Assembly (NCBI GenBank): GCA_947502405.1
Contig: CANMZT010000005.1
Coordinates: 124,001 to 188,000 of the forward strand
Direction of reading: 5' to 3'
Source of the DNA: an uncultured Algibacter sp.
Lineage (GTDB): Bacteria; Bacteroidota; Bacteroidia; Flavobacteriales; Flavobacteriaceae
Length of the DNA: 64,000 nucleotides
The notes under the pieces are model-generated. The model was not told the origin of the DNA. It did not search any database and saw only the letters and a program-made list of their open reading frames with translations. Below, piece by piece: positions 46,364-54,822 of this stretch (positions within the stretch are counted from its first letter, which is position 1; each line of letters begins with the position of its first letter). Position numbers and translations under genes: made by a program.

Positions 46364-46837
46364 GTGATGAACGAAACAGAATTGTTTTTTAATTCAATAC
46401 AACAAGGAAAAGTGGATAATGTTGAAGCGCAACTTGATAGAAATCCAGAATTAGTAAACTCAAAAGATGCTAGAGGGTTTACACCTTTAATCTTTGCTTC
46501 TTATTTTGACAAAACAGATATTGTTAAAACTTTAGTGGCGCATAAAGCAGCAATTGATGCTACTGATGGGCAAGGTAATACCGCGTTAATTGGAGTTGCC
46601 TTTAAAGGAAATACGAGTTTAGCCGATTTATTAATAAAACATGGCGCAGCTATTAATGCAAAAAATAAAAATGGTGTAACCCCATTAATTTTTGCAACCA
46701 TGTATAATCAAGTTGCTATGGTTGACTTGTTGTTAAAACACAAAGCCGATAAAAGTTTAAAAGATAATGAAGGTAAAATAGCTTTAGATTATGCTGAAGA
46801 AAAAGGCTTTAGTGAGATTATTATGTTTTTGGGGTAA
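46364..46837 (+). CDS. Ankyrin-repeat protein downstream of katG
   Basis: 157 residues with about four ankyrin repeats (GFTPLIFASYFDKTDIV, GNTALIGVAFKGNTSLA, GVTPLIFATMYNQVAMV, GKIALDYAEEKGFSEII). No signal peptide. Ankyrin genes next to catalases are known from other bacteria (ankB beside katA in Pseudomonas aeruginosa supports catalase activity). The same link is likely here but is inference. Confidence 0.9.
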   Translation: MMNETELFFNSIQQGKVDNVEAQLDRNPELVNSKDARGFTPLIFASYFDKTDIVKTLVAHKAAIDATDGQGNTALIGVAFKGNTSLADLLIKHGAAINAKNKNGVTPLIFATMYNQVAMVDLLLKHKADKSLKDNEGKIALDYAEEKGFSEIIMFLG

Positions 46838-46906
46838 TTTTTTTGATAGGCTCAAACGGTCAAGGCTATGAGTAGTTGCGTGGTTTAGCACTAAATTTTG
46901 CAAGTA

Positions 46907-46959
46907 CACACCTAACTGTTAAAAAACACTTGGATTTTTGCTTAGTTCATTGTTGTGTG
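46907..46959. repeat. Imperfect inverted repeat beyond the toxin stop
   Basis: CACAC...AACT pairs with AGTT...GTGTG around a 26-nt loop region. It lies 11 bp past the toxin gene's 3' end. A conserved-looking GCACTAAATTTTGC precedes it. Together with 47569-47613 it brackets the toxin-antitoxin pair. Confidence 0.45.
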
Positions 46960-46969
46960 CAGTTTTTTT

Positions 46970-47272
46970 TTATTTCAGTAGTTTTTTAATATCCATTCTT
47001 TGGTGTAAAACTCTAACTATTTCTACAATATCATTTTCCACCTTTCTATAAAAAATCAAATGGGATTTTATTTTAGTCACTCGATAATTCTTTCGAGTTT
47101 GCTCCGCTGACTTTCCAGTTATAAAGTTGTCAGCAATAAATTCAATTTCCGTAATTATCAAGTCGTAATATCTGTCAGCTTGTTTTTTAGACCATTTATT
47201 AAGCGTATAAATCCAAATTTTATCTAAATCCTCAATCGCTTGTTGACTTATGCGATATTTGTTTTTACTCAT
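46970..47272 (-). CDS. RelE/ParE-family toxin
   Basis: 100 residues, basic. The ParE pattern is clear: YRISQQAIEDLDKIWIYTLNKW at the start and NYRVTKIKSHLIFYRKVENDIVEIVRVLHQRMD at the end. ParE toxins poison DNA gyrase, RelE types cut mRNA; the paired antitoxin favours ParE. The ATG overlaps the antitoxin stop by 4 bp. Confidence 0.9.
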   Translation of the reverse strand: MSKNKYRISQQAIEDLDKIWIYTLNKWSKKQADRYYDLIITEIEFIADNFITGKSAEQTRKNYRVTKIKSHLIFYRKVENDIVEIVRVLHQRMDIKKLLK

Positions 47273-47511
47273 AAGTGTTTACGATGTAATTCTTTCAGAT
47301 GTTGTTTTGGGTCAAAATTTTCAACAAATCCACTATTTTCACCAACTTCGAGAGCTTTAATCAGTTCCCTTTCCTTTTTTTCTTCACGTTCTAACAAGCG
47401 TAAAGCAGAACGAATTACTTCGCTAACTGAACCATATCTTCCAGAATTTACTTCTTCTCTTATGAAATCCTCAAAATGATTTCCGAGTGATATTGATGTG
47501 TTTTTTCCCAT
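47269..47511 (-). CDS. ParD-like ribbon-helix-helix antitoxin
   Basis: 80 residues from the Met at 47511 (MGKNTSISLG). An earlier Met at 47559 lies upstream of the promoter, so the later start is chosen. TSISLGNHFEDFI is the RHH strand and first helix; GRYGSVSEVIRSALRLLE is the second. The C-terminal 40 residues bind the toxin. It represses its own promoter in known systems. Confidence 0.9.
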   Translation of the reverse strand: MGKNTSISLGNHFEDFIREEVNSGRYGSVSEVIRSALRLLEREEKKERELIKALEVGENSGFVENFDPKQHLKELHRKHL

Positions 47512-47528
47512 TTTGCTATATTTTTGCT

Positions 47529-47560
47529 CAAATATACCAAATCTTGGTAGCGTAGCCAAA
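47529..47560 (-). promoter_or_regulatory. Promoter of the toxin-antitoxin operon
   Basis: TTTG (47557-47560), 20 bp, then TATATTTG (47529-47536) on the minus strand, 18 bp before the antitoxin ATG. The match sets the antitoxin start. Confidence 0.7.
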
Positions 47561-47568
47561 TTGCATAC

Positions 47569-47613
47569 AACGACTAGATATGAAATCGTTTTAATGTTTC
47601 ATATCTTGTCGTT
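47569..47613. repeat. Near-perfect inverted repeat upstream of the toxin-antitoxin pair
   Basis: AACGACTAGATATGAAA and TTTCATATCTTGTCGTT pair over 16 of 17 positions with an 11-nt loop. GTTAAAC at its edge fits the GTTRRRY end of integron attC sites, but the other end fits poorly. Confidence 0.65.
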
Positions 47614-47654
47614 AAACGAATTTCAGTAATTTTTCTTATAAAATTAAGTTTAAG

Positions 47655-47685
47655 TAAAAAAACCACTTCAGTTGAAGTGGTTTTT
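47655..47685. terminator. Two-way terminator of the prx-trx operon
   Basis: AAAAAAACCACTTCA and TGAAGTGGTTTTT form a 10-bp stem with A and T runs on the two sides. Confidence 0.9.
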
Positions 47686-47707
47686 AATACTTATTTCTCT
47701 CTTTCAA

Positions 47708-47965
47708 TTAAGTGTCAATAGAACCCATAACACGTTCCATAAAACTATTTAAAGCTTCTTTTTTAGGTGTACCATCTTTAGTCATTTTATTAACTTCAAT
47801 GGCACCATACATGTTGGAGATTAATTCACCTATAACATCTAACTCTTCATCTTTTAAAGAAGGTACTTCAGTTAAGGCTTCTAGAGTTTCAATGGTTTCA
47901 ACAACAAAATCTTCGTCGTTGTCTTCAATAAAATTCGTTAAGTGTTTAATTACTGGTAACTTCAT
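47708..47965 (-). CDS. Small helical protein after thioredoxin (DUF6952-like)
   Basis: 85 residues, acidic and mostly helical, without Cys, signal or membrane segment. The family label is recalled, not checked. Its start overlaps the end of the thioredoxin gene by 20 bp, so translation is coupled. It is the last gene of a three-gene peroxide operon. Function unknown; it may be a regulatory partner of the thioredoxin. Confidence 0.75.
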   Translation of the reverse strand: MKLPVIKHLTNFIEDNDEDFVVETIETLEALTEVPSLKDEELDVIGELISNMYGAIEVNKMTKDGTPKKEALNSFMERVMGSIDT

Positions 47966-48260
47966 TTACTAAATCTTTTAAAACATCAAACTTATTTGTC
48001 TGTACTTGGTTTACAAATGCACCATTTTTAAAAGTGGCAAATGTTGGTAAATTATCAACAGTTGCTAACTTTCTGCTTTCTGGAAACTTTTCCGCGTCAG
48101 CGATAATAAAAGTAACGTCCTCTAACTCTGATGCTAGTTTCTTTACTTTTGGTTTCATGATACGGCAATTACCACACCAAGTTGCAGAGTATTGTACCAC
48201 AACGGCATCGTTTTCAGCTACTAGATTCTGTAAATTATCTTGTTCTAATTCTTTAACCAT
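47946..48260 (-). CDS. Thioredoxin-family protein with CGNC active site
   Basis: 104 residues, thioredoxin fold: VVQYSATWCGNCRIMKP with Cys29 and Cys32, FIIADAEKFPESR, and a cis-Pro strand at NLPTFATFKNG. The usual CGPC is CGNC, which changes redox potential. It starts 7 bp after the peroxiredoxin and is probably its dedicated reductant (inference). Confidence 0.92.
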   Translation of the reverse strand: MVKELEQDNLQNLVAENDAVVVQYSATWCGNCRIMKPKVKKLASELEDVTFIIADAEKFPESRKLATVDNLPTFATFKNGAFVNQVQTNKFDVLKDLVNEVTSN

Positions 48261-48267
48261 TTGTTAA

Positions 48268-48912
48268 TTAATTTGCGTGTGCTGCTAAATATTCGGCTAC
48301 ACCATTTCTGTTTGCATTCATAGCTTCTTTTCCTTCTTCCCAGTTTGCGGGACAAACTTCTCCTTTTTCTTGAACATGCGTTAAAGCATCAACCAAGCGT
48401 AAATATTCTTGGACATTTCTACCAAGTGGCATATTGTTTATACTTTCATGTTGTACCACACCATCTTCATCAATAATGTAAGTAGCTCTGTAAGTTACAT
48501 TATCACCTTCAACTTGTACTGTTCCTGTTTCTTCGTCATAGGTTTCATTAGTAATATCTAAAATACCTAAAACACTAGATAGGTTTCTGTTGCTATCTGC
48601 TAAAAGCGGGTAAGTTACACCTTCAATTCCTCCATTGTCTTTTTCTGTGTTTAACCATGCAAAATGTACCTCTGGTGTATCACAAGACGCTCCGATTACT
48701 ATGGTATTTCTTTTTTCAAATTCACCTAAAGCTGCTTGAAATGCGTGCAACTCTGTTGGGCATACAAAAGTGAAATCTTTTGGGTACCAAAACAATACGA
48801 CTTTTTTCTTGTTATTAACCGCTTCTTCAAGAACGTTTACTTTAAAAGTATCGCCCATATCATTCATTGCGTCTACGTTTAAATCTGGGAATTTTTTTCC
48901 TACTAATGCCAT
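48268..48912 (-). CDS. 2-Cys peroxiredoxin (AhpC/TSA family)
   Basis: 214 residues. Peroxidatic Cys51 is in FTFVCPTELHAF and resolving Cys187 in GEVCPANWEEG, as in typical 2-Cys enzymes. It reduces H2O2 and organic peroxides using the downstream thioredoxin. A TATTTTTG -7 element lies at 48954-48961 on the minus strand, 42 bp before the start. Confidence 0.95.
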   Translation of the reverse strand: MALVGKKFPDLNVDAMNDMGDTFKVNVLEEAVNNKKKVVLFWYPKDFTFVCPTELHAFQAALGEFEKRNTIVIGASCDTPEVHFAWLNTEKDNGGIEGVTYPLLADSNRNLSSVLGILDITNETYDEETGTVQVEGDNVTYRATYIIDEDGVVQHESINNMPLGRNVQEYLRLVDALTHVQEKGEVCPANWEEGKEAMNANRNGVAEYLAAHAN

Positions 48913-49057
48913 TTTATTTAAAATTTTGTAATTAAGATTCGTTTTTCAGTGTGCAAAAATAGTATGCAACTACAGAACAGTAAACCCAATAAAATTTTAA
49001 ATACTTATTGATTAATAGTATTTATTTATGGATATTGAAAATGAATGAATTACGTTG

Positions 49058-50545
49058 TTATTCTTGAGATTTTAGTTGCTTTATTTTGATATGGAAAGCA
49101 GCAAAAAGTAGGGTCATAAACGGACTTAGCCAATTAAAAATGGCATAAAAAAAGTAGTCAAAAACACTAACACCAAGTACGCTACTGTGGTAGGCTCCAC
49201 AAGTATTCCAAGGTATTAAGGGAGATGTTACGGTACCTGAATCCTCAAGAGTTCTACTTAAATTTTCAGGAGCAAGTCCTCTATCTTCATAGGCTTTTTT
49301 AAACATTTTTCCAGGAACAACAAGGGCTAGATATTGATCTGATGCAGTAATATTTATAGCTAAACAACTAATAACAGTACTGGCAAATAATCCGAATGTT
49401 GAAGTGGCTAAACTTAATAGGGCTTTACTGATTTTTGATAAAGCACCAATGGCATCCATAACACCTCCAAATACTACCGCGCAAATAATTAACCAAACGG
49501 TACCTAACATACCACTCATTCCACCTGATGAGAATAATTCATTTAAACTATCATTTGAAGTTTCAATTGCAGTATCCACTGTCATAGCATTCATAATGCC
49601 TTTGTATGCAGATTCAAATGTTAGTGAGTCTGCTCCTGCAATATCTTTAACAACTTCTGGTTGAGCAATAACGGCAACTATACCACCTAATAATGTGCCT
49701 ATTATAAGCGCTACTAACGGAGGTGTTTTTTTTACAATTAAAAGTATAAGAACTACTGGGACGATAAAGAGCCAACCACTAATGAGGAATGATGAATTTA
49801 TGGCTTGCAAAATAACAGATGTGTCGGCTACTCCTTTGGTATCAATTGTAAACCCAATAATAATAAAAACGATAAGCGTAATAATAACTGTTGGTACAGT
49901 AGTTAATGTCATGTATTTAATATGAGAAAATAGTTCGCCACCAGCCATTATTGGCGTTAAATTAGTAGTATCGCTAAGTGGTGACATTTTATCTCCAAAA
50001 TAGGCTCCTGAAAGTACTGCTCCGGCGGTCATTCCAAGCGAAATTCCTAATGCATTCCCAATACCAATCAGTGCAATACCCACGGTTGCGGCAGTTGTCC
50101 ATGAACTTCCTGTTGCAATTGAGGTTATGGAACAAATTATAACGCACGCAGCTAAAAATATATTAGGGTTTAAAATTTGTAAGCCATAGTACATCATAGA
50201 TGGAATAATACCACTAATTAGCCAAGTCCCAGCTAAAGCACCTACCATTAAAAGAATGAGGATAGCTCCAGTTGCGGATTTAATACTTTCTGATACTTCC
50301 TCTAGCATCAGTTTATAGGGTACCTTGTTGTAAAAACCAACAATAGCTGCAACAGCTGCTCCAAGTAAAAGTATAAATTGATTAGAGCCGCTTAAAGCAT
50401 CATCTCCAAAAACATATACGTTATAAGCCAACATTATAATTAGGGCAAGTAAAGGAATTAATGCTTCCCAGATATTAAGCTCCTTATTTTCTATAATATT
50501 TTGGTCATTGGCTTTAAATTCAGATATGTTTTGGTCGTTTTTCAT
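49058..50545 (-). CDS. NhaC-family Na+/H+ antiporter
   Basis: 495 residues with about 12 membrane helices. GSSWTTAATVGIALIGIG, YFGDKMSPLSDTTNL and LSRTLEDSGTVTSPLIPWN are the NhaC hallmarks. It exchanges sodium (or malate/lactate in some relatives) for protons at the inner membrane, in keeping with a saline habitat. It is a single gene. Confidence 0.93.
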   Translation of the reverse strand: MKNDQNISEFKANDQNIIENKELNIWEALIPLLALIIMLAYNVYVFGDDALSGSNQFILLLGAAVAAIVGFYNKVPYKLMLEEVSESIKSATGAILILLMVGALAGTWLISGIIPSMMYYGLQILNPNIFLAACVIICSITSIATGSSWTTAATVGIALIGIGNALGISLGMTAGAVLSGAYFGDKMSPLSDTTNLTPIMAGGELFSHIKYMTLTTVPTVIITLIVFIIIGFTIDTKGVADTSVILQAINSSFLISGWLFIVPVVLILLIVKKTPPLVALIIGTLLGGIVAVIAQPEVVKDIAGADSLTFESAYKGIMNAMTVDTAIETSNDSLNELFSSGGMSGMLGTVWLIICAVVFGGVMDAIGALSKISKALLSLATSTFGLFASTVISCLAINITASDQYLALVVPGKMFKKAYEDRGLAPENLSRTLEDSGTVTSPLIPWNTCGAYHSSVLGVSVFDYFFYAIFNWLSPFMTLLFAAFHIKIKQLKSQE

Positions 50546-50617
50546 CTAGGTTTTTTTTGCTACGTAATGTTACGATTTTATTGAAAGCTTTCAAAATGAT
50601 GTGACTTATTTGAGTTT

Positions 50618-50893
50618 TTGGGTCTTAAATATTACCAAACCTTAAAAAATTTAACCGTGTTATTTATTTTATCATTTTTATTTGCGTTCGCAGTACTTTA
50701 TTTTTTGATATATACATCAGAACCATCAATAGACTTAACAACTACTATATCAGATAAGGAAAATTATATTGAGTTCGAACAATCGGAAACTCATCAAAAC
50801 CCTCCAATGCTAAACTTTAAATCATTTATGATGCCAGACGAGTTAGGTTTTCTGATTGGTACAGAAGATGATTTGTTAAGGGTGTGTAAATAA
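50618..50893 (+). CDS. Small single-pass membrane protein, unknown
   Basis: Up to 91 residues from a TTG at 50618; the frame is closed upstream at 50597 and has no ATG near the 5' end. One membrane helix (about 12-33) then a polar tail. I recognise no domain. It could be a real small protein or a chance frame; the hydrophobic helix and spacing make it plausible. Confidence 0.4.
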   Translation: MGLKYYQTLKNLTVLFILSFLFAFAVLYFLIYTSEPSIDLTTTISDKENYIEFEQSETHQNPPMLNFKSFMMPDELGFLIGTEDDLLRVCK

Positions 50894-50985
50894 AAGCTCA
50901 TAAAATGATAACTATAAGAGGTTTATTACATAATTTTTTTCTACTTTTACCGTTAAGAAGTCGTGATAAACACGTCTTAAAAAAA

Positions 50986-51756
50986 ATGAAAAGAATTTTC
51001 TCTCAGTTTCTTTTATTTTTCTGCCTAAACTTATTTGCGCAAGTTGGTGTTGGTACAACTATGCCAGATTCCACATTAGATGTTAATGGTTCCTTATCTT
51101 TAAGTATCACGAGTACTTCTGGAAATCTCACATTAGATGATACGCACCATACAATCTTGATTACTGGAAATCATAATATTACTTTGCCAGTAGCAAATAC
51201 TTGTGCGGGAAGAGTATATATAATTAAAAACCCAACAGCAAATACACCTACAATCTCATCATACAATGATTTAAATGGAAATACATCCACTGCACTAAAT
51301 AGTCAAACAACAATAAGCATTCAAAGCGACGGTACCAATTGGGAACAAATTAGTACAAGCAAAATTACTTATGAAAAAATTGTAATTTGGGCTGAAGAAG
51401 CATCAGATTTAGCTAATAATCAAATGGAATGGAGTTTTGCTAATGGCGATACAGGTTTTATTGGAATTCCTCTACCAGAAGCTTGGGAAGCTTATGCAGT
51501 AAGTTTTCATGCAGATAATACGTCCAATGGTTCTAACACCATGTTAATGGCTGTTGTAAATATATCAGGCAACGGCGCGTTTACAGAATTTTTCAGATTT
51601 ACAGCTTCAGGCGCAAATGATAATTTGGCTTACACAGAAATTTTAACAACTCCTGTGGCTATTCCAGCAGGAACTACATTAGGTTTTAGATCTATAACAG
51701 AGACAGGGAATATTAATAGTGCTCGTGTAGCTGTATGGCTTAGGCGTATCCCTTAA
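50986..51756 (+). CDS. Secreted beta-rich surface protein
   Basis: 256 residues from the Met at 50986, chosen because a signal peptide (RIFSQFLLFFCLNLFAQ) starts there; an upstream Met at 50905 would misplace it. VGVGTTMPDSTLDVNG is a phrase typical of Flavobacteriia surface and tail-fibre-like proteins. The rest is Thr/Asn/Ser-rich beta structure. No sorting tail is visible. Function unknown. Confidence 0.7.
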   Translation: MKRIFSQFLLFFCLNLFAQVGVGTTMPDSTLDVNGSLSLSITSTSGNLTLDDTHHTILITGNHNITLPVANTCAGRVYIIKNPTANTPTISSYNDLNGNTSTALNSQTTISIQSDGTNWEQISTSKITYEKIVIWAEEASDLANNQMEWSFANGDTGFIGIPLPEAWEAYAVSFHADNTSNGSNTMLMAVVNISGNGAFTEFFRFTASGANDNLAYTEILTTPVAIPAGTTLGFRSITETGNINSARVAVWLRRIP

Positions 51757-51799
51757 ATTCATATTCATATCTAAAAAGTTAGTAACTTCGCTAGCTTAA

Positions 51800-52822
51800 A
51801 TGGATTCATTAACTCAAATTGTATTAGGTGCAGCTTGCGGAGAAGCGGTACTTGGAAAAAAAATAGGAAACAAAGCCTTGTTATTTGGAGCAATTGGCGG
51901 TACTATTCCAGATTTGGATGTACTAGTTGGAAGTTGGCTCTACGGTAACGAGATTGATGCCATGTTGTTTCACAGAGGGTTTATGCACTCCATTTTGTTT
52001 TCCGTTATAGCAGCTTTTGTATTGGGTTGGATAGTTTATAAATTATACAATTCAGGAAATCGATTTGGTTCTACAAACTTAAAAGATTGGATTTTACTGT
52101 TTTTCTGGTCTCTATTTACGCATCCTATATTGGATTGCTTTACACCTTATGGCACACAACTTTTTGCGCCTTTTAGCAACCATCGTGTCGCGCTAAACAA
52201 TATAGCCGTTGCAGACCCTGCATATACATTTCCATTTTTAATCTGTGTAATTGTTTTGATGTTTTTTAAAAGAACTTCAAACAAACGACGTTTATGGCTA
52301 AAATTAGGTGTAGGCATTAGTTCTATATACATGCTATTTACCTTAGGCAATAAATTATATGTAGATTCAATTTTCAGAAAATCTCTTAAAGAAGCCAATG
52401 TAAATGTATTTAGATTCAGTACCCAACCCGCTATCTTTAATAATGTTTTGTGGTATGCCATCGCAGAAAGCAAAACTGCATATTATGTCTCAGATTATTC
52501 TTTGTTTGATACTAAAAACCGTTTTTTAAATTTCAGGGAAGTCCCCAAACAACGAGACCTAAAATCCTCGGTATATAAAGATATTAAAGACTTAGCATGG
52601 TTCAGCAATCAATATTACAGCATTTATAAACTAAATGAAAACGAATATTTGTATAATGATTTGCGATATCCGTTATTAGACTTAGATAATCCAAATACGT
52701 CTGTTTTTAGCCTAAACTTATACAAAGATGGTAATCGTTTAAACATGAAACCTTTTAAACCTAAATTTGATAGCCTTGGCGATATTATTTCTCAACTTTG
52801 GGAGCGTATTAAAGGTATTTAA
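51800..52822 (+). CDS. YdjM/DUF457-type membrane-bound metal-dependent hydrolase
   Basis: 340 residues. The N-terminal half has MDSLTQIVLGAACGEAVLG, GGTIPDLDVL, FHRGFMHSILF and THPILDCFTPYG, the conserved His/Asp positions of the family, set among four helices. The C-terminal third is soluble. E. coli YdjM is LexA-controlled, but the substrate is unknown. A dispersed repeat follows. Confidence 0.9.
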   Translation: MDSLTQIVLGAACGEAVLGKKIGNKALLFGAIGGTIPDLDVLVGSWLYGNEIDAMLFHRGFMHSILFSVIAAFVLGWIVYKLYNSGNRFGSTNLKDWILLFFWSLFTHPILDCFTPYGTQLFAPFSNHRVALNNIAVADPAYTFPFLICVIVLMFFKRTSNKRRLWLKLGVGISSIYMLFTLGNKLYVDSIFRKSLKEANVNVFRFSTQPAIFNNVLWYAIAESKTAYYVSDYSLFDTKNRFLNFREVPKQRDLKSSVYKDIKDLAWFSNQYYSIYKLNENEYLYNDLRYPLLDLDNPNTSVFSLNLYKDGNRLNMKPFKPKFDSLGDIISQLWERIKGI

Positions 52823-52830
52823 ATTTATTA

Positions 52831-52911
52831 GGGCGCAACCCAAGGGTCGGGCTTTCACTAGTCGCTCCTCCTTAGGTCGGGAGCTCCAACATGCCGTTCA
52901 ATCCCTTGCGC
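52831..52911. repeat. Dispersed intergenic repeat, copy 3
   Basis: Starts GGGCGCAACC, shares AAGGGTCGGGCTTTC and TAGTCGCT with copy 1 and ends CAATCCCTTGCGC. The ends changed together (GCGCAA/TTGCGC here, GCGTTA/TAACGC in copy 1), keeping the pairing. Inner stem GCTCC...GGGAGC. Confidence 0.75.
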
Positions 52912-52994
52912 AATATCCTGCTAACTTCAATTCTAAATCAAAAGTTTAATACTGTCAGCTAACCAAAATTTTTATTAGTTTCAGTACAATAAGG

Positions 52995-54203
52995 TTACTT
53001 ATCCTCCAAAATACCAATGTTAATCATACAATCTCGCATCATGTGGTAAGTACGTTCAATATCAGCATCCAAACCAATAGAAAAACGAATCAAACCATCA
53101 CTTAAACCCATCTCTTTTTGTTCATCCTCGGGAATTTCAGAAGACGTAGAACTTCCAGGTGCGCTAAATAAAGTTTTGTAAAACCCTAAACTCACAGCTA
53201 AATACCCTAAATTTCTATTTTGCATGAGTTCCATAAGTTCATTAGCTTTTTCTAAAGAGCCCACATCAATAGTTAACATACCACCAAAGCCATAAGTTTT
53301 GTTCATCATACTTTTAAATAAGTCATGAGAAGGGTGAGAGGCTAACCCAGGATAAACTGTTTTTAAACCATCAGTTTCAAATTTTTTAGCCAAAAACATG
53401 CCGTTTTTACTATGTTGTTGCATTCTTATATGTAAAGTTCTTAAGTTCTTTAAAACCGAAGCAGCACGTAAACTATCCATGGTAGAACCTAAAAGCATGG
53501 AAGCACCATCATTCACATTTCTTAAATCGTTTATAAACTCTTGTGTACCGCAAACTACGCCACCAACCGTATCACTAGAGCCATTAATAAATTTTGTTAA
53601 ACTATGTATAACAACATCTGCACCCAGAATAGCTGGAGAAATGGATAACGGAGAAAAGGTATTATCAACCACTAACTTTAAATTATGCTTTTGTGCTATT
53701 TCTGCTAAACCTTTAATATCTGCCACTTCTAAAAGCGGATTACTAACAGATTCGCAATAAATAATTTTGGTGTTTTTAGTTATGGCTGCCTCAACTAAAT
53801 TAAGTTTAGTGATGTCAACAAAGCTAGTTTTAATATTAAATTTGGGTGTAAAATTTTTCAAAAATGCATACGTGCCGCCATATATCGTTCTACTGGAAAT
53901 AATATGATCTCCCGCACCACATAATTGCATAATTACAGGTGTTATGGCGCCCATCCCAGAAGCTGAAACGTTGGCTGTTTCTGTGCCTTCCATAGCTGCT
54001 AAAGCTTCACCTAAATATAAATTTGATGGTGATGAGTGTCGCGAATACAAATAGCAACCATCAGCATTACCTTCAAAAGTGTCAAACATGGTTTTTGCAG
54101 ATAGAAAGGTATAAGTAGACGAATCTGAAATAGAAGGGTTTACACCTCCAAATTCACCAAAGTACTGTAAGTCCTGAATATTGTTTGCGGGTTTAAAAGT
54201 CAT
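52995..54203 (-). CDS. PLP-dependent Cys/Met metabolism enzyme (methionine gamma-lyase-like)
   Basis: 402 residues. PLP Lys204 is in HSLTKFINGSSDT; Tyr53 and Arg55 (YSRHSSPS) and Tyr108 (IYGGTYAF) are the other active-site residues. The Cys of true methionine gamma-lyases (YGCTF) is Gly110 here, so cystathionine gamma-lyase or gamma-synthase activity is also possible. A divergent Lrp-type regulator starts 159 bp away and is its likely controller. Confidence 0.88.
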   Translation of the reverse strand: MTFKPANNIQDLQYFGEFGGVNPSISDSSTYTFLSAKTMFDTFEGNADGCYLYSRHSSPSNLYLGEALAAMEGTETANVSASGMGAITPVIMQLCGAGDHIISSRTIYGGTYAFLKNFTPKFNIKTSFVDITKLNLVEAAITKNTKIIYCESVSNPLLEVADIKGLAEIAQKHNLKLVVDNTFSPLSISPAILGADVVIHSLTKFINGSSDTVGGVVCGTQEFINDLRNVNDGASMLLGSTMDSLRAASVLKNLRTLHIRMQQHSKNGMFLAKKFETDGLKTVYPGLASHPSHDLFKSMMNKTYGFGGMLTIDVGSLEKANELMELMQNRNLGYLAVSLGFYKTLFSAPGSSTSSEIPEDEQKEMGLSDGLIRFSIGLDADIERTYHMMRDCMINIGILEDK

Positions 54204-54261
54204 TTTTAGTATGTTTTATCTATATACAAAATTTATTAAATTAAGATTAAAAAACAATGAT

Positions 54262-54293
54262 TAATATTAAGTTTAGAAAATAAAACTAATATT
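54262..54293. promoter_or_regulatory. Inverted repeat between PLP enzyme and Lrp gene
   Basis: AATATTAAGTTT and AAACTAATATT pair with one bulge around a short A-rich loop. It is an AT-rich palindrome of the kind Lrp/AsnC proteins bind, placed between the two divergent genes. Confidence 0.45.
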
Positions 54294-54362
54294 GCGTATA
54301 TTCATAGAATTATATTTTAAAAACTAATGTGTCTTTGAGATTCTAAAGAAATTATTTCAATT

Positions 54363-54821
54363 ATGACTTTTGATGCTACAGATAAAAGATTACTAGAGTA
54401 CTTACAACAGGATAGTAAACAAACAAATAAAGAACTGTCAAACAAACTCGGTTTATCAGTTACAGCTGTTTACGAGCGAATAAAAAAACTAGAAAAACAA
54501 GGTTTCATTGATGGATATATAGCATTAGTTAATAAAGAAAAAGTGAATCGAGATTTTGTGGTGTTCTGCCATATAAAATTGGTACAACATAGTCAAGATT
54601 TTGTAGTTCGGTTTGAAAAAGAAGTCAAACAACTAAATGAAGTATTAGAATGTTATCATTTAAGTGGCGATTACGACTATTTATTAAAAGTTATTGTTGC
54701 CGATATGCAAGAATTTAGAGCCTTTATGGTAGAGAAATTAACCAACATCAACCATATTGGGAGTACACACAGTATGTTTGTAATTAACAGAGTTAAACAC
54801 ACCACAGTAATAAATTTTTAG
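54363..54821 (+). CDS. Lrp/AsnC-family regulator
   Basis: 152 residues. Winged helix at 6-60 (LLEYLQQDSKQTNKELSNKL, SVTAVYERIKKLEKQG), then the RAM ligand-binding domain with YHLSGDYDYLLKVIV. It senses an amino acid, most likely a substrate or product of the divergent PLP enzyme (inference). It ends 1 bp before the CPBP protease gene. Confidence 0.93.
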   Translation: MTFDATDKRLLEYLQQDSKQTNKELSNKLGLSVTAVYERIKKLEKQGFIDGYIALVNKEKVNRDFVVFCHIKLVQHSQDFVVRFEKEVKQLNEVLECYHLSGDYDYLLKVIVADMQEFRAFMVEKLTNINHIGSTHSMFVINRVKHTTVINF

Positions 54822-54822
54822 C

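Noticed and set aside
47569-47613. Integron attC site
   Set aside because: Only one end fits the GTTRRRY/RYYYAAC rule and no integron integrase is in the window, so only a resemblance is noted.
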